From the NCBI GenBank assembly GCA_000827325.1, contig KN832890.1:368937-432936 (forward strand): DNA of 64,000 bases, written 5' to 3'. The stretch is from Oidiodendron maius Zn (lineage: Eukaryota > Ascomycota > Leotiomycetes > Myxotrichaceae). Of the stretch, positions 44,826 to 56,121 are shown in pieces. The number at the start of each line of letters is the position of its first letter. Within the stretch, counting starts at the first letter, position 1. The notes beneath the pieces were generated by a model, which did not search any database, had not been told where the DNA came from, and saw only the letters and a program-made list of their open reading frames with translations. The position numbers and the translations under genes are program-made.

Positions 44826-47760
44826 TTATGTGTCATCTTCTAAGTATGTTGACCGACTCCAATCTTCTAGATTCGAAAAGTAGTGTGAAGATGCCTCTTC
44901 TACTTTCGGGCGCTGTAGACTTGCCGTGTCATGAAAGACACCGCAGCGACAGAATGTCTTCATCATCTTCTTAGAGACAAGATTTATAACTAGGTCGCTT
45001 CCCGTCTCTAAGCTCTCAAGAACGGAACCAAGGTCAAAATTCGCAGAAATCCACGAGTCGCCGTCATTAATTCTTCGGTAAGTTAACAGCTCCGTCTGCA
45101 CTGCGGCCCAAAGCGTGGCCAAGTACTTGCTTTTGCCAAAGAAAGGTATTTTTCCCTTCGCCTCATCATAATGGTGGTCACAGAATGCAGGAATGTATTC
45201 GTCATTGTCAGAGTATTCATTCTCATCCACGAAAGACTCTCTATTCTCAGCTGAATCTGCATCCAAAAATGTAAAGCCGGTGCTGAAAGAATTCTCATGT
45301 ATATCTCTCACGAGTCTTCCATAGGAATTGTGAAAATCCTTTCCTGGCCCACTTACTTCAGGCTCTTGCAACGTCTGAGGTGCCCATTCTCTTTGTGAAA
45401 GAGCAAGGATAGCACAAAAGACCCGCCATCCGATCAGGCACTCCTTCGGCCATTTTGAGATAAGTTCTTGGGGTACCCTTCGCGCAAGTTCTAGAGGATT
45501 AAGTTCTAAGTGGGTGCACTCCTGGCTGTCATCGTTACCCAAGAGAGCATCCAGTGAGATGTGTGCTTTCAGAAGTGGATTGCCCCATATTTTAGAAGGC
45601 ATAATAGACATGCAATCATCCCGAAAAGAGTCTCTCCATCTCTTCCTAATTGTACTAGGTAGACTGATGTGACGACTAAAGTATGGAGTGGCTTGAGTTG
45701 AAGTTTGAGACCACAGGCTTCGTTCCGACAGCGTTTGAGGTAGAGCCCGCTGGGGGTATTGATATCGGGCGCCCAATGTGGGCGAAAAAGGATTCCAATG
45801 CAGTGCGTTACTACCTGCGCTGATGTATGACAAAACATGTGCTTCCAGGTGATGGGTATAATAGAGCCGCCATTGGCCTGGAGCTCGCGAATGCAGTCTG
45901 AATCAGCGTCCCATCGGCCGCAAATATCAACTTCTTCTCCAGCAAATCGATGTTCTTTCTTGAACGCTTCATCAATGATAATTGGAGGGCAAGACGAATG
46001 TGCCTTCAGAATGGCTATCATAAGGTTATCCAGAACAGTGTGATTAAGATGGTTCACATAAAGCTTGCGAATTGATGTCTCGCCCGTCGACATCTCGTCA
46101 ACTATGTATTCAAACACCTTACAGCATGTTTTCGAACCATCCAAATAACTTGAAGCAAGATGTAGAGGGAAAAGATCACGTAGAGTGCAGGAATTCTTTC
46201 TGATGTGAGACATCATGTCGTAGATGAGGTCTATATTGCGTGCCATGATGCTGAATCCGAATCCCTCCTCCAATAATTGGTCTGGAGAACGGCCTGCCGC
46301 TATAGCTATTTGACTAGAGGATATTGGGAGTTCTTTGGCTTCAATAGTACTAAAGTCATTACTCTCAAGATTTCTTTGCAAGGACTCAGCAAAATTATGA
46401 ACGGTATCAGAAGTCGTCCATTTTTTCCAGGTATTCTCATTTTCCGGGTCTTCCGGGTCCTCCAACTCTGGTGAGGGTACTCTATCGTATTCAAGGTAGC
46501 TAGCATGGATGCTCCAGCGACATAAATCCGTCGGTTTCTGGATCTTAGAACTCTCAGGAGACCTCCCAGACAGGAGAACGCTACGGAAATGCTGACCCGG
46601 AGAGTCCATGATCGCGGTTGGAGTGCTTGGAAGGCTTCTAGGCATATGATTTGGAAATTGGTTGAATCTGAGGTTGGATCGATTCCAAACTCGCGGCCCG
46701 CGTCCCCAAGTTTTCGCCGTAGTAAAGGCATATTGCCAGAACTGATGCATCCACTCAGTTGTGATACTTGATCCTGATTAGCAGGCCGAAGAGACAATGA
46801 ATGTATTTAAACGTACCACTGCTCTTGTAGCGTCATTCCTCGGAGCAAATCGGGATGCTGTTTTTGGATGAACATGTAGGCTCGCTTTATTTTAAGGCTC
46901 TCTTGAACAACAGTCGTAATTCCTCCCGATGCTGGTGACATGGCGTTCCCGGGCGATGGAGGGTTCTGAGTTGACATGCCAAAATTCGACGAAGGTGTGG
47001 CTACTGTGACACCGCTCATTGGGGTTCCACTATTCGGATCTGAAACTAATTTTTGCAGTCAGACGGCGGTTAACGAAGAGAGGCTTTAATACCCTTAAGC
47101 ACTAAGGTCTCTCTATGAAAACTAAGGAGAAAGTGACTTACATGGTGAGTTGGCAGCCTTGGATTTCAAGAATCGCAACACGGCGGCAGGAATACTCCAA
47201 TTCATGAATCTAGAACCCAGAGTTAGAATATCTCGAGATCTGGGCAGATGGAAGGAAGATTCTCACACTCTATTACCGCACTGTAGAGCATGTCCTGAAA
47301 GATTATCGATATCGATAACATCAGTGCTAATATTCCATAACATGGATTTGTCCCGCCTGATTTGTTCCTTCAAGTGTCTTCGGATCTTTTGATCCTCAAC
47401 CTTTCCATTATACCTCACCATCGAAGACTTCTCCTGCTGTGCACGAGTCACAATAGTTTCGCAGATCTTACTTTTCTTTGTAGCTGGAAGAGCTCTCTTA
47501 AGCTTCCAAATGCCAAACTGGCGTTTATACTGGTTTTCGCTACAAAGAGCAATACCGTTAGCTCTATATAAGAGGTGATTAGCGTGGAATAGTACTAACG
47601 ACGCGTAAAACCGGTACTCTTCCTCCATGATCTTTACAATGTCCTTGAACTTCTTCTTCTCATCCATATATAGCCTCGTCATAATATTCTTTAGAAGCTC
47701 CCATCGCTCTGCGTATGGTGCATTTAGCTGGTCAGCCGAGGGCCCTGAGGTACCGTCCAT
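44826..47760 (-). pseudogene. Clr5-domain protein with a single-base frameshift
   Basis: Five exons: 47760-47600, 47539-47267, 47209-47142, 47039-46817 and 46766-44826 (introns 60, 57, 102 and 50 nt), about 888 residues if one frame is assumed. The N-terminus is a Clr5 domain: ERWELLKNIMTRLY, then FKDIVKIMEEEY and QYKRQFGIWKLKR. The long last exon is interrupted near 45579-45586. The frame reading LLCLLKYGA stops soon after, while the next frame carries on with NPLLKAHISLDAL and ends at 44826. The two parts read as one protein, so a one-base loss in the genome or an assembly error is likely. Downstream coding has stayed open for 250 codons, so the lesion must be recent or false. Clr5 proteins are fungal and of unknown role. 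Confidence 0.75.
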
Positions 47761-48816
47761 AATCAATTTGTTCGAAGTTTCAATTGTGAGCCAGATAGAG
47801 CTACCAGAAAGATGGGAGAGATGATGTAGAAGTAAGGGACGGAATGCAGAGTGGCCTCAAGATTTCAGGACGCTTAGGCAACTGAAACAAGGCAAAGAGG
47901 CACATAAATTGTTGGCGCTGGGATCAATTGCGATTGGTGAATGTGTGTCCCGACAAGCAGCATGAGCAGCAGTGCAAAAGTCATCTAGCCAATAATAACT
48001 ACTCGGGTATTAATCTCTGTATGACAACAAACCAATACATAAAAATTCTCGCGCCCTGGCTCTTGGCAAGAGCTGATCCTGGGCAAACAAAAGTCACGTA
48101 GCCAATTGAGAGCCAGCCTCCTTTGCCCACGAGAATCGAGCATACGCAAGTAACGCCACGATCTTACTCTGCTTGAGCCCGGGTAGTATCATTAAGGTGC
48201 AAAAGTATGTTGACCAATGAGGCCACTAGCCACGGTACATCCATCATCTCGGCCCCCCGGAACCCCTTGGTGGAAGTGATTTTTGAGCGCGTGTCATTTA
48301 GTCTAGGAGCACCGCAATCCGGTTCTTGATACTAAGACTGGGCGAAATCTAACATCTCGGTCTGCCTCCCGTGAAACCCTTCCCTGTAATGATTGGCGAA
48401 ACAAAAGTCACCAGTCCAACCAAATTGCTTAGATCTCAGGGGGAAAAAAAGAAGTACCACATATTGCTCTTCATAACAATGGGGAGGTAGGTATATTGTG
48501 AAACATACAAGCAGGGATAAGGTTGATCATGGCATGCCAGGCCATGCAGATTCACTCTGTCATTATGCCACGAGTATTGGGATTGTCAGACAGCAATTCT
48601 CTCGAAGATGTGCCAAATGGAACACACCGAGGCATCCTCATTCTAGTTAGGGCTACTTGGTTTTGTATATAATAAACTACTCTGCAGCTTAAGAGTGTTG
48701 CTCATCACTCACCGTCACGTCTTTCTACTTTAACAGAGGGCTATACAAAGCTTGATTCAGGCAGGCAGACTATATTCCTAACTCCAATCAAGTCAAATCT
48801 CTACCCATATTACAAG
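47761..48816. promoter_or_regulatory. divergent upstream region with four CAAAAGTCA...CCAAT units
   Basis: Four 20-nt units at 47974-47993, 48087-48106, 48199-48218 and 48401-48420 fit RCAAAAGTCACSTAGCCAAT. Three end in CCAAT, the HAP-complex site; the fourth ends in CCAAC. All lie in the same orientation between the divergent Clr5 gene and the orphan gene. Confidence 0.5.
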
Positions 48817-49453
48817 ATGTCTTCCACACTTGATCGATCGTAAGTATTCTTCTCGTACCACTACCTTAGCCTTATACATAATCAGAGACGAACTCATGTT
48901 TTTCATTCACAGCAAGAAGAGCCACCAAGACTCCAAATCCAGATCGACATTGGTGTCCTTACACTCCTTAAAGAAGCCGAAGTCGTCACTAGAACATCGT
49001 ATATCATCCTCGCAAAAGTCTGGTCATCATACTTCCCATTCAGACTGGCCCGCTGCAAAGGCAACATTATCGTCCATCAACACACCCATGTTCGATTCAA
49101 TCTCCAACACATACCAGACCTCCCATGTAAATACACATGAACAGCTGGCCCATACAGAAGTCGACCTTCTCAAGATGGGCTCTTGGACATATCATCATGA
49201 GAGTCCGCAGTATTATGCGGACACCCAACACCAGACTAGGGATATAAATGAAAGTTCACCCTGCCCGTATCATACTGCTGTAATGGGGTTTTATTATAAT
49301 GCTACCGGGGCGGGATATGGGCTGGCACCACTCGAGCGCTGGCTGAATGAAGGTGTTGGAGATGAAGGTTCGGTGGCACTTCAACTCGGACAACAACTGG
49401 GAGTTGAGTGTACGTGCATCGACCTTGAACTAAACAAGGAGAGATACAACTAA
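48817..49453 (+). CDS. hypothetical protein, 187 aa
   Basis: Two exons: 48817-48839 and 48913-49453. The 73-nt intron joins MSSTLDRS to KKSHQDSKSRS in phase. The N-terminal half is Ser/Lys/His-rich and probably disordered. The C-terminal half is more ordered, with MGFYYNATGAGYGLAPLERW. I recognise no family, signal peptide or membrane segment. Lies head to head with the Clr5 gene and shares the repeated CCAAT-type upstream units. Confidence 0.55.
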
Positions 49454-50533
49454 TATCTTATTACGTTGAGTAATTTGAAAGATGGATGTTGCTTACAGTG
49501 AAGATAGTTCCTAATATTACCCCTTTCATCCAACATACATCTCTGTGTTTGGGTACATGCTCGCGTTGCCTCATACATGCGCCAGAGTTCCTAAACACGT
49601 ATCGTATAGCTGTATATACATTAAAATATAATCTTCTCCTGTTTCTTAGGCGAAAACCAATCCAGAATATTTTGATGAGCAATAGACGATATAGACTAAA
49701 AGGAGCTTAATAGAAGTGACTGCAATTTAATAGCTAAATAGCAATCTTATATAGATCTCTAGCACGTCTATATTATACACAGTATGTATTAAGAAGGTTT
49801 AATGTTTCAATTATAATATAAATTTAAACCTTTTAAATAGTAGTTTAAGTAGAGTCGCTAACGAGGTAGTATTATGCAAACATACATAATTTATCTTAAT
49901 CGTTATATAGACGTTAGAAATGTCTTAAGCATTACCAGCTAAATGAAATCTAAAGAATATATCCCTTAAACCACTAATATCTTATAGAGAAATACTTAAT
50001 GTTAATAGTATATAGCAATGTTAGAGGTAGTAAAGTTAGCAGACTGATATGCAACGTGAAATATTTAGGCAGAAGAATATATTGCATGTGCCTTAGAGCA
50101 AGAGAAAGTACTTAAGGTAAGTATAGGATTTAAACTATTGCTCTTTATAATACAGTTACATATCTTAAAGCAAGAGTTACAATTTTATTAAAATTGATTT
50201 CTAGATTAAGTTTGATTTACCTGTTATTAATCGTCTAATATACTACTAATTTGGGGTCTTTCTGTAAATCTGAGTCCGCTAAAAGCGCGGGCCGACGGAT
50301 TGGATATTCAACGATCTAGAGGGTGTCTACGATTCGGTCGACTATGTTGATTATGTGGTGCCAGCACAACAGACATCTTAGGTAACATGTTAACGAAAAC
50401 AGTACCTTGCGCCAGCGTTAACCGTCCGCTTCCCTGATCCTCATCATCGCTCGTTGGCATCGTCTTTTTTTGTTAACGCTTGCAGTTTATTTTCCAACGC
50501 AATAATACTTCAATCTAGGCATGCACAGTTGAG
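49454..50533. other. intergenic, AT-rich block
   Basis: From 49700 to 50270 the sequence is strongly AT-rich with many TA steps and no open frame. It reads like an eroded repeat. Confidence 0.45.
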
Positions 50534-52035
50534 ATGTCGGCCTACTGCTCACTGTGTAGAAGGTCATTTAAGGAACAGGAAGACCTGAATCAGCATGTAC
50601 GAAGCTCCTCTGTACATAAACGGCCCTCTCGGCCACCATCGCAGTGTCAAAATTTGCTGCAGGTAAAGCCACCACGTATCAAACCCGGTCGACAGGAGCA
50701 GCCGGGCTCTTCTCACTTCAAGCTGGCAGAGCCACCGCAAAATCCCCAATCTAGCCGTCACACTCATACCACAGCTGAACATAGACCTGAGGCCCCGCAA
50801 AATGCGGCTACCTCTAGTCGCTACCCTCTCCACACGACAAGGCCTACGGCCAAAAACGTGCCGCAAGATGTAAGACCGCGCTGGTCGGTGGTATCAGAGT
50901 CCGAATATACAGCGGTTCTCAATGCGTTATCCTCAAACTGCCATTCACTAGGGGAGCTGGAACAGAACAGGTATCTAATACATCCTTACGATCCAGTGGA
51001 TTACGTCAATTCACGGAAATGTAAGCGCTGTCATAGTAAGTCTCTCGTGTTGATTATAGACCTACGTTGATTTGGTATAGGCCAAGAGACAAGAGCCCGC
51101 ACTCAAGAATGTACCTTCCATCTATACAAACGAAATAAATGGGTAAGTTGTAATGCACAAGCTTTATACCAGTAAAAGGCTTATATTCGAAATTATAGAA
51201 CCAAGAGAGACCATATAAATGTTGTAGTGCAGATGATAGAGGTTGCATGACCTTAGCAACACACGACTTCCAGCTGCCCCTTCGCGCTACCAAGCATGAA
51301 GACTATTTACAAACGCCAGCCGCCTCTGCTAAGGACCCAAAGTTCTGTGCGGTGGCACTTGATTGTGAAATGGCCGGGATTGCTAGCGGAGCAAGTGAAG
51401 CCATTTTGCTCTGTGTAACTGATTATATTACTGGCGCGTTACTTCTCAGCCGATTTGTACACCCGAGCGGGAAAATAACTCAAATGCGAACTTCAATTCA
51501 CGGCATATCCAAATCCACACTTGATACTGCAGTTTCGGAAGGGCGAGCACTGTCTGGTTGGGAAGGGGCTCGGTCAGAGCTGTGGAAATATATTGATGGG
51601 AATACGATCCTTGTCGGGCATGCATTACAGCATGACTTAGATGCCTTGAGAATAATCCATCCCAATATTGTGGACTCTGGGATATTATCGAGAAAGGCGG
51701 TCGGCATTCATCGCATTCAGTGGGGATTGCATACACTGTGCTCTGAGCTTCTAAATCTAGAAATCAGAAATAATAAGGGTGGCATCCATGACTGTTTGGA
51801 GGATGTTATGGCCACAAGAGAGGTGGTTTTATTCTGTACTCGAAACAAGGAAAGATTTCAGAGTTGGGCTAAAGCTAAGAGAATTGAGGAGCTATGCTTA
51901 GAAAAAGAGCGGGAGATAGCCCGGCAAAAGAGGCAAAATGAGCAGGTCGAGAAAAATGTAGGGAAGGCCGAATGCGATACTGGCAGTCATACTTATTTTG
52001 ACTTAGAAGAAGAGGGAGGGGTGATATTGTCTTAG
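50534..52035 (+). CDS. C2H2 zinc finger plus DEDDh 3'-5' exonuclease (Rex-like)
   Basis: Three exons: 50534-51035, 51081-51142 and 51199-52035 (introns 45 and 56 nt), giving 466 aa. YCSLCRRSF with later HVRSSSVH is a C2H2 finger at the N-terminus. A Cys/His-rich middle follows (KCKRCHS, then ECTFHLY and KCCSADDRGC), built across both introns. The exonuclease domain has VALDCEMAG (catalytic D and E), HGIS, VGHALQHDLDAL and HDCLEDVMAT. This arrangement matches fungal Rex3/Rex4-like RNA exonucleases, which trim rRNA or other small RNAs in the nucleus. The C-terminal tail is a charged helix. Confidence 0.85.
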
Positions 52036-52896
52036 TAAAATAACACAAGAGGATCTGGCATGTCTATAGTCAAATACTGGATACAACTTGTGCTCTCATC
52101 TGATTAGATAAATTACGGTACAACTATACACTACATCAAGTTCATCAATGTCAATTAACTCACATTGCAATATAGCCTCTTCAACTAGTAAAATCTCGGT
52201 CACTTCAACCTAGACTATTACTAATCCCTACTCCATATTCATTATTGAATCCCTCACATATATCCCACAGATTGTGCCTTGTAACTAGAATTACCTAGAG
52301 TAATTCTGTGCCTTGCAAGATAATATTGTGTTCTCAAATAATTTTCCTATCTCATGAATTGTGAACAGAATGGGGCCTTTGTTCTTGACATGATAATATT
52401 TAGCTTATAACTATCCACTTAAATAAAACCGCTGTGATGCTATATCATAAACTCTTGAAGCAGAGGTTCAGTAGTGCGCAGGTTGTAGTCAGGAATCAAG
52501 GTGAAACTCAGTTATATTGACTATAGGTTTTCGGCATAGCAGTATGCGGAAAGGCTTTCGGCATAGCTGATATGCTAAAAGCAGTGAATGACTTAAATGA
52601 TGCAGAGACAACTTAAGGAACCTCCTTAGGAATGCAATATAGTCCTTATATATATGCTTCCAGTCTTGTAGGACTCGTAAGCTCTATACGCAAGCTCAAT
52701 GCAAGAGGACTGAGCACTCAATGCATAGGCTCTGTGCGTGTATCAGTGCTGTATCACCTCTCATATGCTTGAGGCCCTGATATCAGTCAACATAAACAAT
52801 AGTATAGTACTTTCAATTTCCAACCTCTTTTAGTGCATGCGTCTTTGAAGACTTTTAGACAACTAAAAGTCTAGTTTACTGGAACATGCTATTTAG
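52036..52896. other. intergenic holding a solo LTR
   Basis: AT-rich 3' flank of the exonuclease gene, then the solo LTR entered separately. Confidence 0.5.
52453..52792 (-). mobile_element. solo LTR of an LTR retrotransposon
   Basis: A 340-nt block bounded on the minus strand by TGTTGA and TCAAGA and flanked by identical 5-nt sequences (TAAAC at 52448-52452 and 52793-52797). Inside are a TATA-like TATATATAAGG and a repeated TTTCGGCATAGC word. The 5-nt duplication and size suit a Copia-like LTR left by recombination. The inner end has TCAAGA where TCAACA would be expected, a single change. Confidence 0.65.
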
Positions 52897-54112
52897 TTAG
52901 CACGACGGTGGATGCGATACACCGGTAGTCGATGTATTAAACAGTTGCACCTCTGCATTGCGACGTATTACCAAGCCAGGCAATGGATCGGGTCCACTCC
53001 CGTACACCCACTTGGGTAGCTCAGTGGAAACGACGGTCTCAGGGTCCTCTCCCTCATTCAACTCGCGCACCAGAGTTGAACTGCCGGCGTTCCCACAGCC
53101 CACGTTGAAGGCCCAATCTACAAGTGCACCGTATTGGTTAGGATTGAGCGTTACTGAGTCCGAGATGTCGTTCGTAATGCAGGTTTCAGCGATCTACTCA
53201 ATTAGAGGACTGGTCAGCTATAGTTATCCCTAGATTTAGATAGCGCATAATACTTTATTCGCGAGGAAAGTACACTGACAGTAAGATCGCTCTGGAGGAG
53301 CAACTGGCCATCGGCGTACGAGAGTGGGATGGCGTAGGGAATCTCTGAACACGTCGCCGTCTGGCACTCGTGCCCGTAACCGATTGTAGGATTTCCATCC
53401 GGGTCCGGGTCTATGACAAAATAAGGAGAACTATAATCAGTATTTTGCATATAGAGCTAAATATTAGGGTATTTATATGACGAGCAGAGGAAACTTACAC
53501 GGAGTCGGGGACCAGCCTTCTGAAGTCTCTGTTAGATTCAGAGTCGCTTGATTTACGCCAGGAATACATGGAGTCGGGCCACTCCCGGTGCAGCACTCAA
53601 TATTATTTGGTCCAGGGCAGTATCCGGCTGTAGTAACCCCGCTACATAATAATTTGAGCTGGCAGACGCCAGATACTCCGCTGACTGTGCAGAGACCGTA
53701 GGTGCAGCACTCAATGTTGCTAGCACCAGGGCAAAGGCCCGCCGTGGTACTGCCACCGTCACAGGAAGATGTTGGCTGACAGAGACCGGACACTCCGCTA
53801 GCGCTGCATTCGCCGTAAGTGCAACACTGAAGAGTTCTTAGTTATTTATGTGCATGCCATTAATCGGGCGGCTATAAAATAGAGATATAGCAAAGTTACC
53901 TGGGTGTCCGTTGCGCCAGTGCAGAAGCCAACAGTGCTGATCCCACCCGAATCGGCACATGAGGATGTTGACATGCACTCGCCATTTTGACCGGTGCCGA
54001 TAGTGCAGATGCTGTTGTCTTGGCGAGGCTTAATCACCGGCAAGTGAGGGAATACGGCGAGCACACGCGTTAGTAGCAGAGCCGCAGTGGCGGAAGTGCT
54101 GCTGGATCTCAT
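52897..54112 (-). CDS. secreted phage-type lysozyme (GH24) with Cys-rich repeats
   Basis: Four exons: 54112-53900, 53826-53499, 53410-53280 and 53193-52897 (introns 73, 88 and 86 nt), giving 322 aa. A signal peptide starts at 54112 (MRSSSTSATAALLL). Three Cys-rich units of about 35 residues follow, each ending in a G-x-CPG/CTG...CC pattern (GLCPGASNIECC, GYCPGPNNIECC). The catalytic part begins LTETSEGWSPTPY. The E of SEGW is the expected acid, and DPDGNPTIGYGH follows after joining exons 2 and 3. WAFNVGCGNAGSSTL is also typical of T4-type lysozymes. It should hydrolyse peptidoglycan, pointing to attack on bacteria. Fungal GH24 genes are thought to descend from bacteria or phage; here introns and added Cys repeats show it is well settled. 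Confidence 0.85.
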
Positions 54113-56121
54113 TTTGAGAACTAAGGTAGGGTTCAAGGTGATTGAATGATGTTGTGGCCAATTGTCCTAGTACTAAACCAGCGTCTCCTGTTGCTCTAAC
54201 CGGATTACAAGGTATATTGAAAGTGTAGAGGGGGGACTTAGGGGCCATGGGACTGATATAGATGGCAACGATCCGTCCGGTCTGCACAGTTTAGGGACAT
54301 AGTCTTCCTTTTGGCTGCCCGAAATAAATTACCTCAGGCCGGTCAGAAGGGCCTAGATATTTCACGATGTAACGTATCCCCTGAGAACGATTTCAAGGGC
54401 CGACATAAGCGAGTCGACGATGAGTGGTCTTAAAAGAGAAACAACACATGGAAAGATTCAGCTGTGTTTATATTTATTAAAATCCCTGCCACGTATACAT
54501 AATACTGACTCTTTTCTTTTCAGCCTTGAATTATGGTAGACTGGGTTCTGGCCTGGAGATTAGGCAAAAATTGGTGCCTTGTCGAGAGTCCCTTAACCCT
54601 TTGTAAATATTAACTTGGATGACCTACTGACAGTAAAATTGCCTTTTTCAAACCATGTCTCCAGGAATCAATGACCCATTCATCAGTGAGTGTCCTACTC
54701 TGAGTTCGGGGTTCCAAAAGGAGCGCTCAATGAGGCGTAGTGTGTAACTATTGAGAAGAGATATCCTTTTAATGCCTCTGTACCGGTCTAGAAACACAAG
54801 GCATCCTTTCTACCAGGCATTGAAAACCACATTCCCTTCGTCCATAGAGAATAGAGCCCAGTACATTATTCTTTCATGATTCAGGTGCTACGTCGCATTA
54901 TATATCCGATACCTTACATTAGGTTGTAAGTAGACCGAACTTATATTGGGTCATCAAATTTATAATTAGAGCCTGGATGCTGGGATTCTAAGTTATACTT
55001 TGCACTACTTCTACTTATTCTTTGACATAGTGAAAGATCTGTGCTCTGAGCTCCAATATTTCCTGCCTCAGTATCCTCTACAGCATAACTGCTACGATTA
55101 AGCGATCGAATAAAGCCACATATAGCCTGCTACAGTTTCATTTCTACATTGTTAGGTAAGATCTATAACAGGCGATCATTTGATCTTCTACGAAGTAGCC
55201 AATGCAGCAGGGGCGTGTCCCCAAGTACTGTTGCTCTTGAATGACTATATCCAGAAAGAGACGGGTCACAGAAAAGCTACTATTTCCTTGGTATCGCGTA
55301 CCGTATGGCGTGGGTCTCGGTTTCCATCGTGAGATAAACTCCACATACGGTAAATCCTCTTAGCTTCAACAATGTAGACTTACTGTTTGACCTAGGTCTC
55401 AGCATTACTGCCGGGCGGCCGATTGTGGTTGTCGACTCCTTCGTCGACGTCCGATAATCTGAGAATATGGACGATCCCAACTTCCCCCAGAAGTGGATTA
55501 CCCCGCATCTACTTCTGCAGTTAGGGCACACATCATTCTAACAGTCATAGCCAATAAAATTTACGATCCATTCCTTACCACGCATCTTTGTGCTAATGCG
55601 GATCACACCCTCGCCAACTAAGAGCCAAGAGAAGAGCATTGACGGGATGCATTCCCTAGCATTCTTTCACGCCGAAAGTGTTAATTGGTCTAAATTACGC
55701 GGCAAAATACCTTCACCATGCACAACGTCTAGATGCGGAACTCTTGCGCAAACGTCCCAGCATAATACTAATGGCCATCCGTCGACCAGGATTATGAGAT
55801 GTTATTTGCTACAGTGGGGTTATCGTCGCCCTCTAGTATAGCGTTCAATACCCGTCACGCGTAGTTAACAGTCGGGATATCTTCCGGACTGATTCCGGCC
55901 GTCAACAAAACGTGCTCCGAGATCTGAGCCGAACCCGCTGCAGAATCCTATCCGATTGGGGTACCTTATCTAGCGAATTTTAGTGGCTTTCTCGTCCTCT
56001 AAATTAATTCAGACTCTAGTTTTACCTAGGACAAATATATATAGTCATGATAGAACTGCGGGGAAGTGTTTGGCTACCTCAATCCATACTTGACTTCTGG
56101 AGCAGTTCGTCGTTTCCAAAG
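54113..56121. other. intergenic, 2 kb
   Basis: No gene supported. The minus-strand frames at 55144-55531 have a CPNCRSRCG start but no recognisable domain and cannot be joined to anything. Otherwise nothing. Confidence 0.4.

Noticed and set aside
55144-55531. Possible HET-domain or zinc-binding fragment on the minus strand
   Set aside because: The CPNCRSRCG start is suggestive but nothing else matches, and no exon can be joined.
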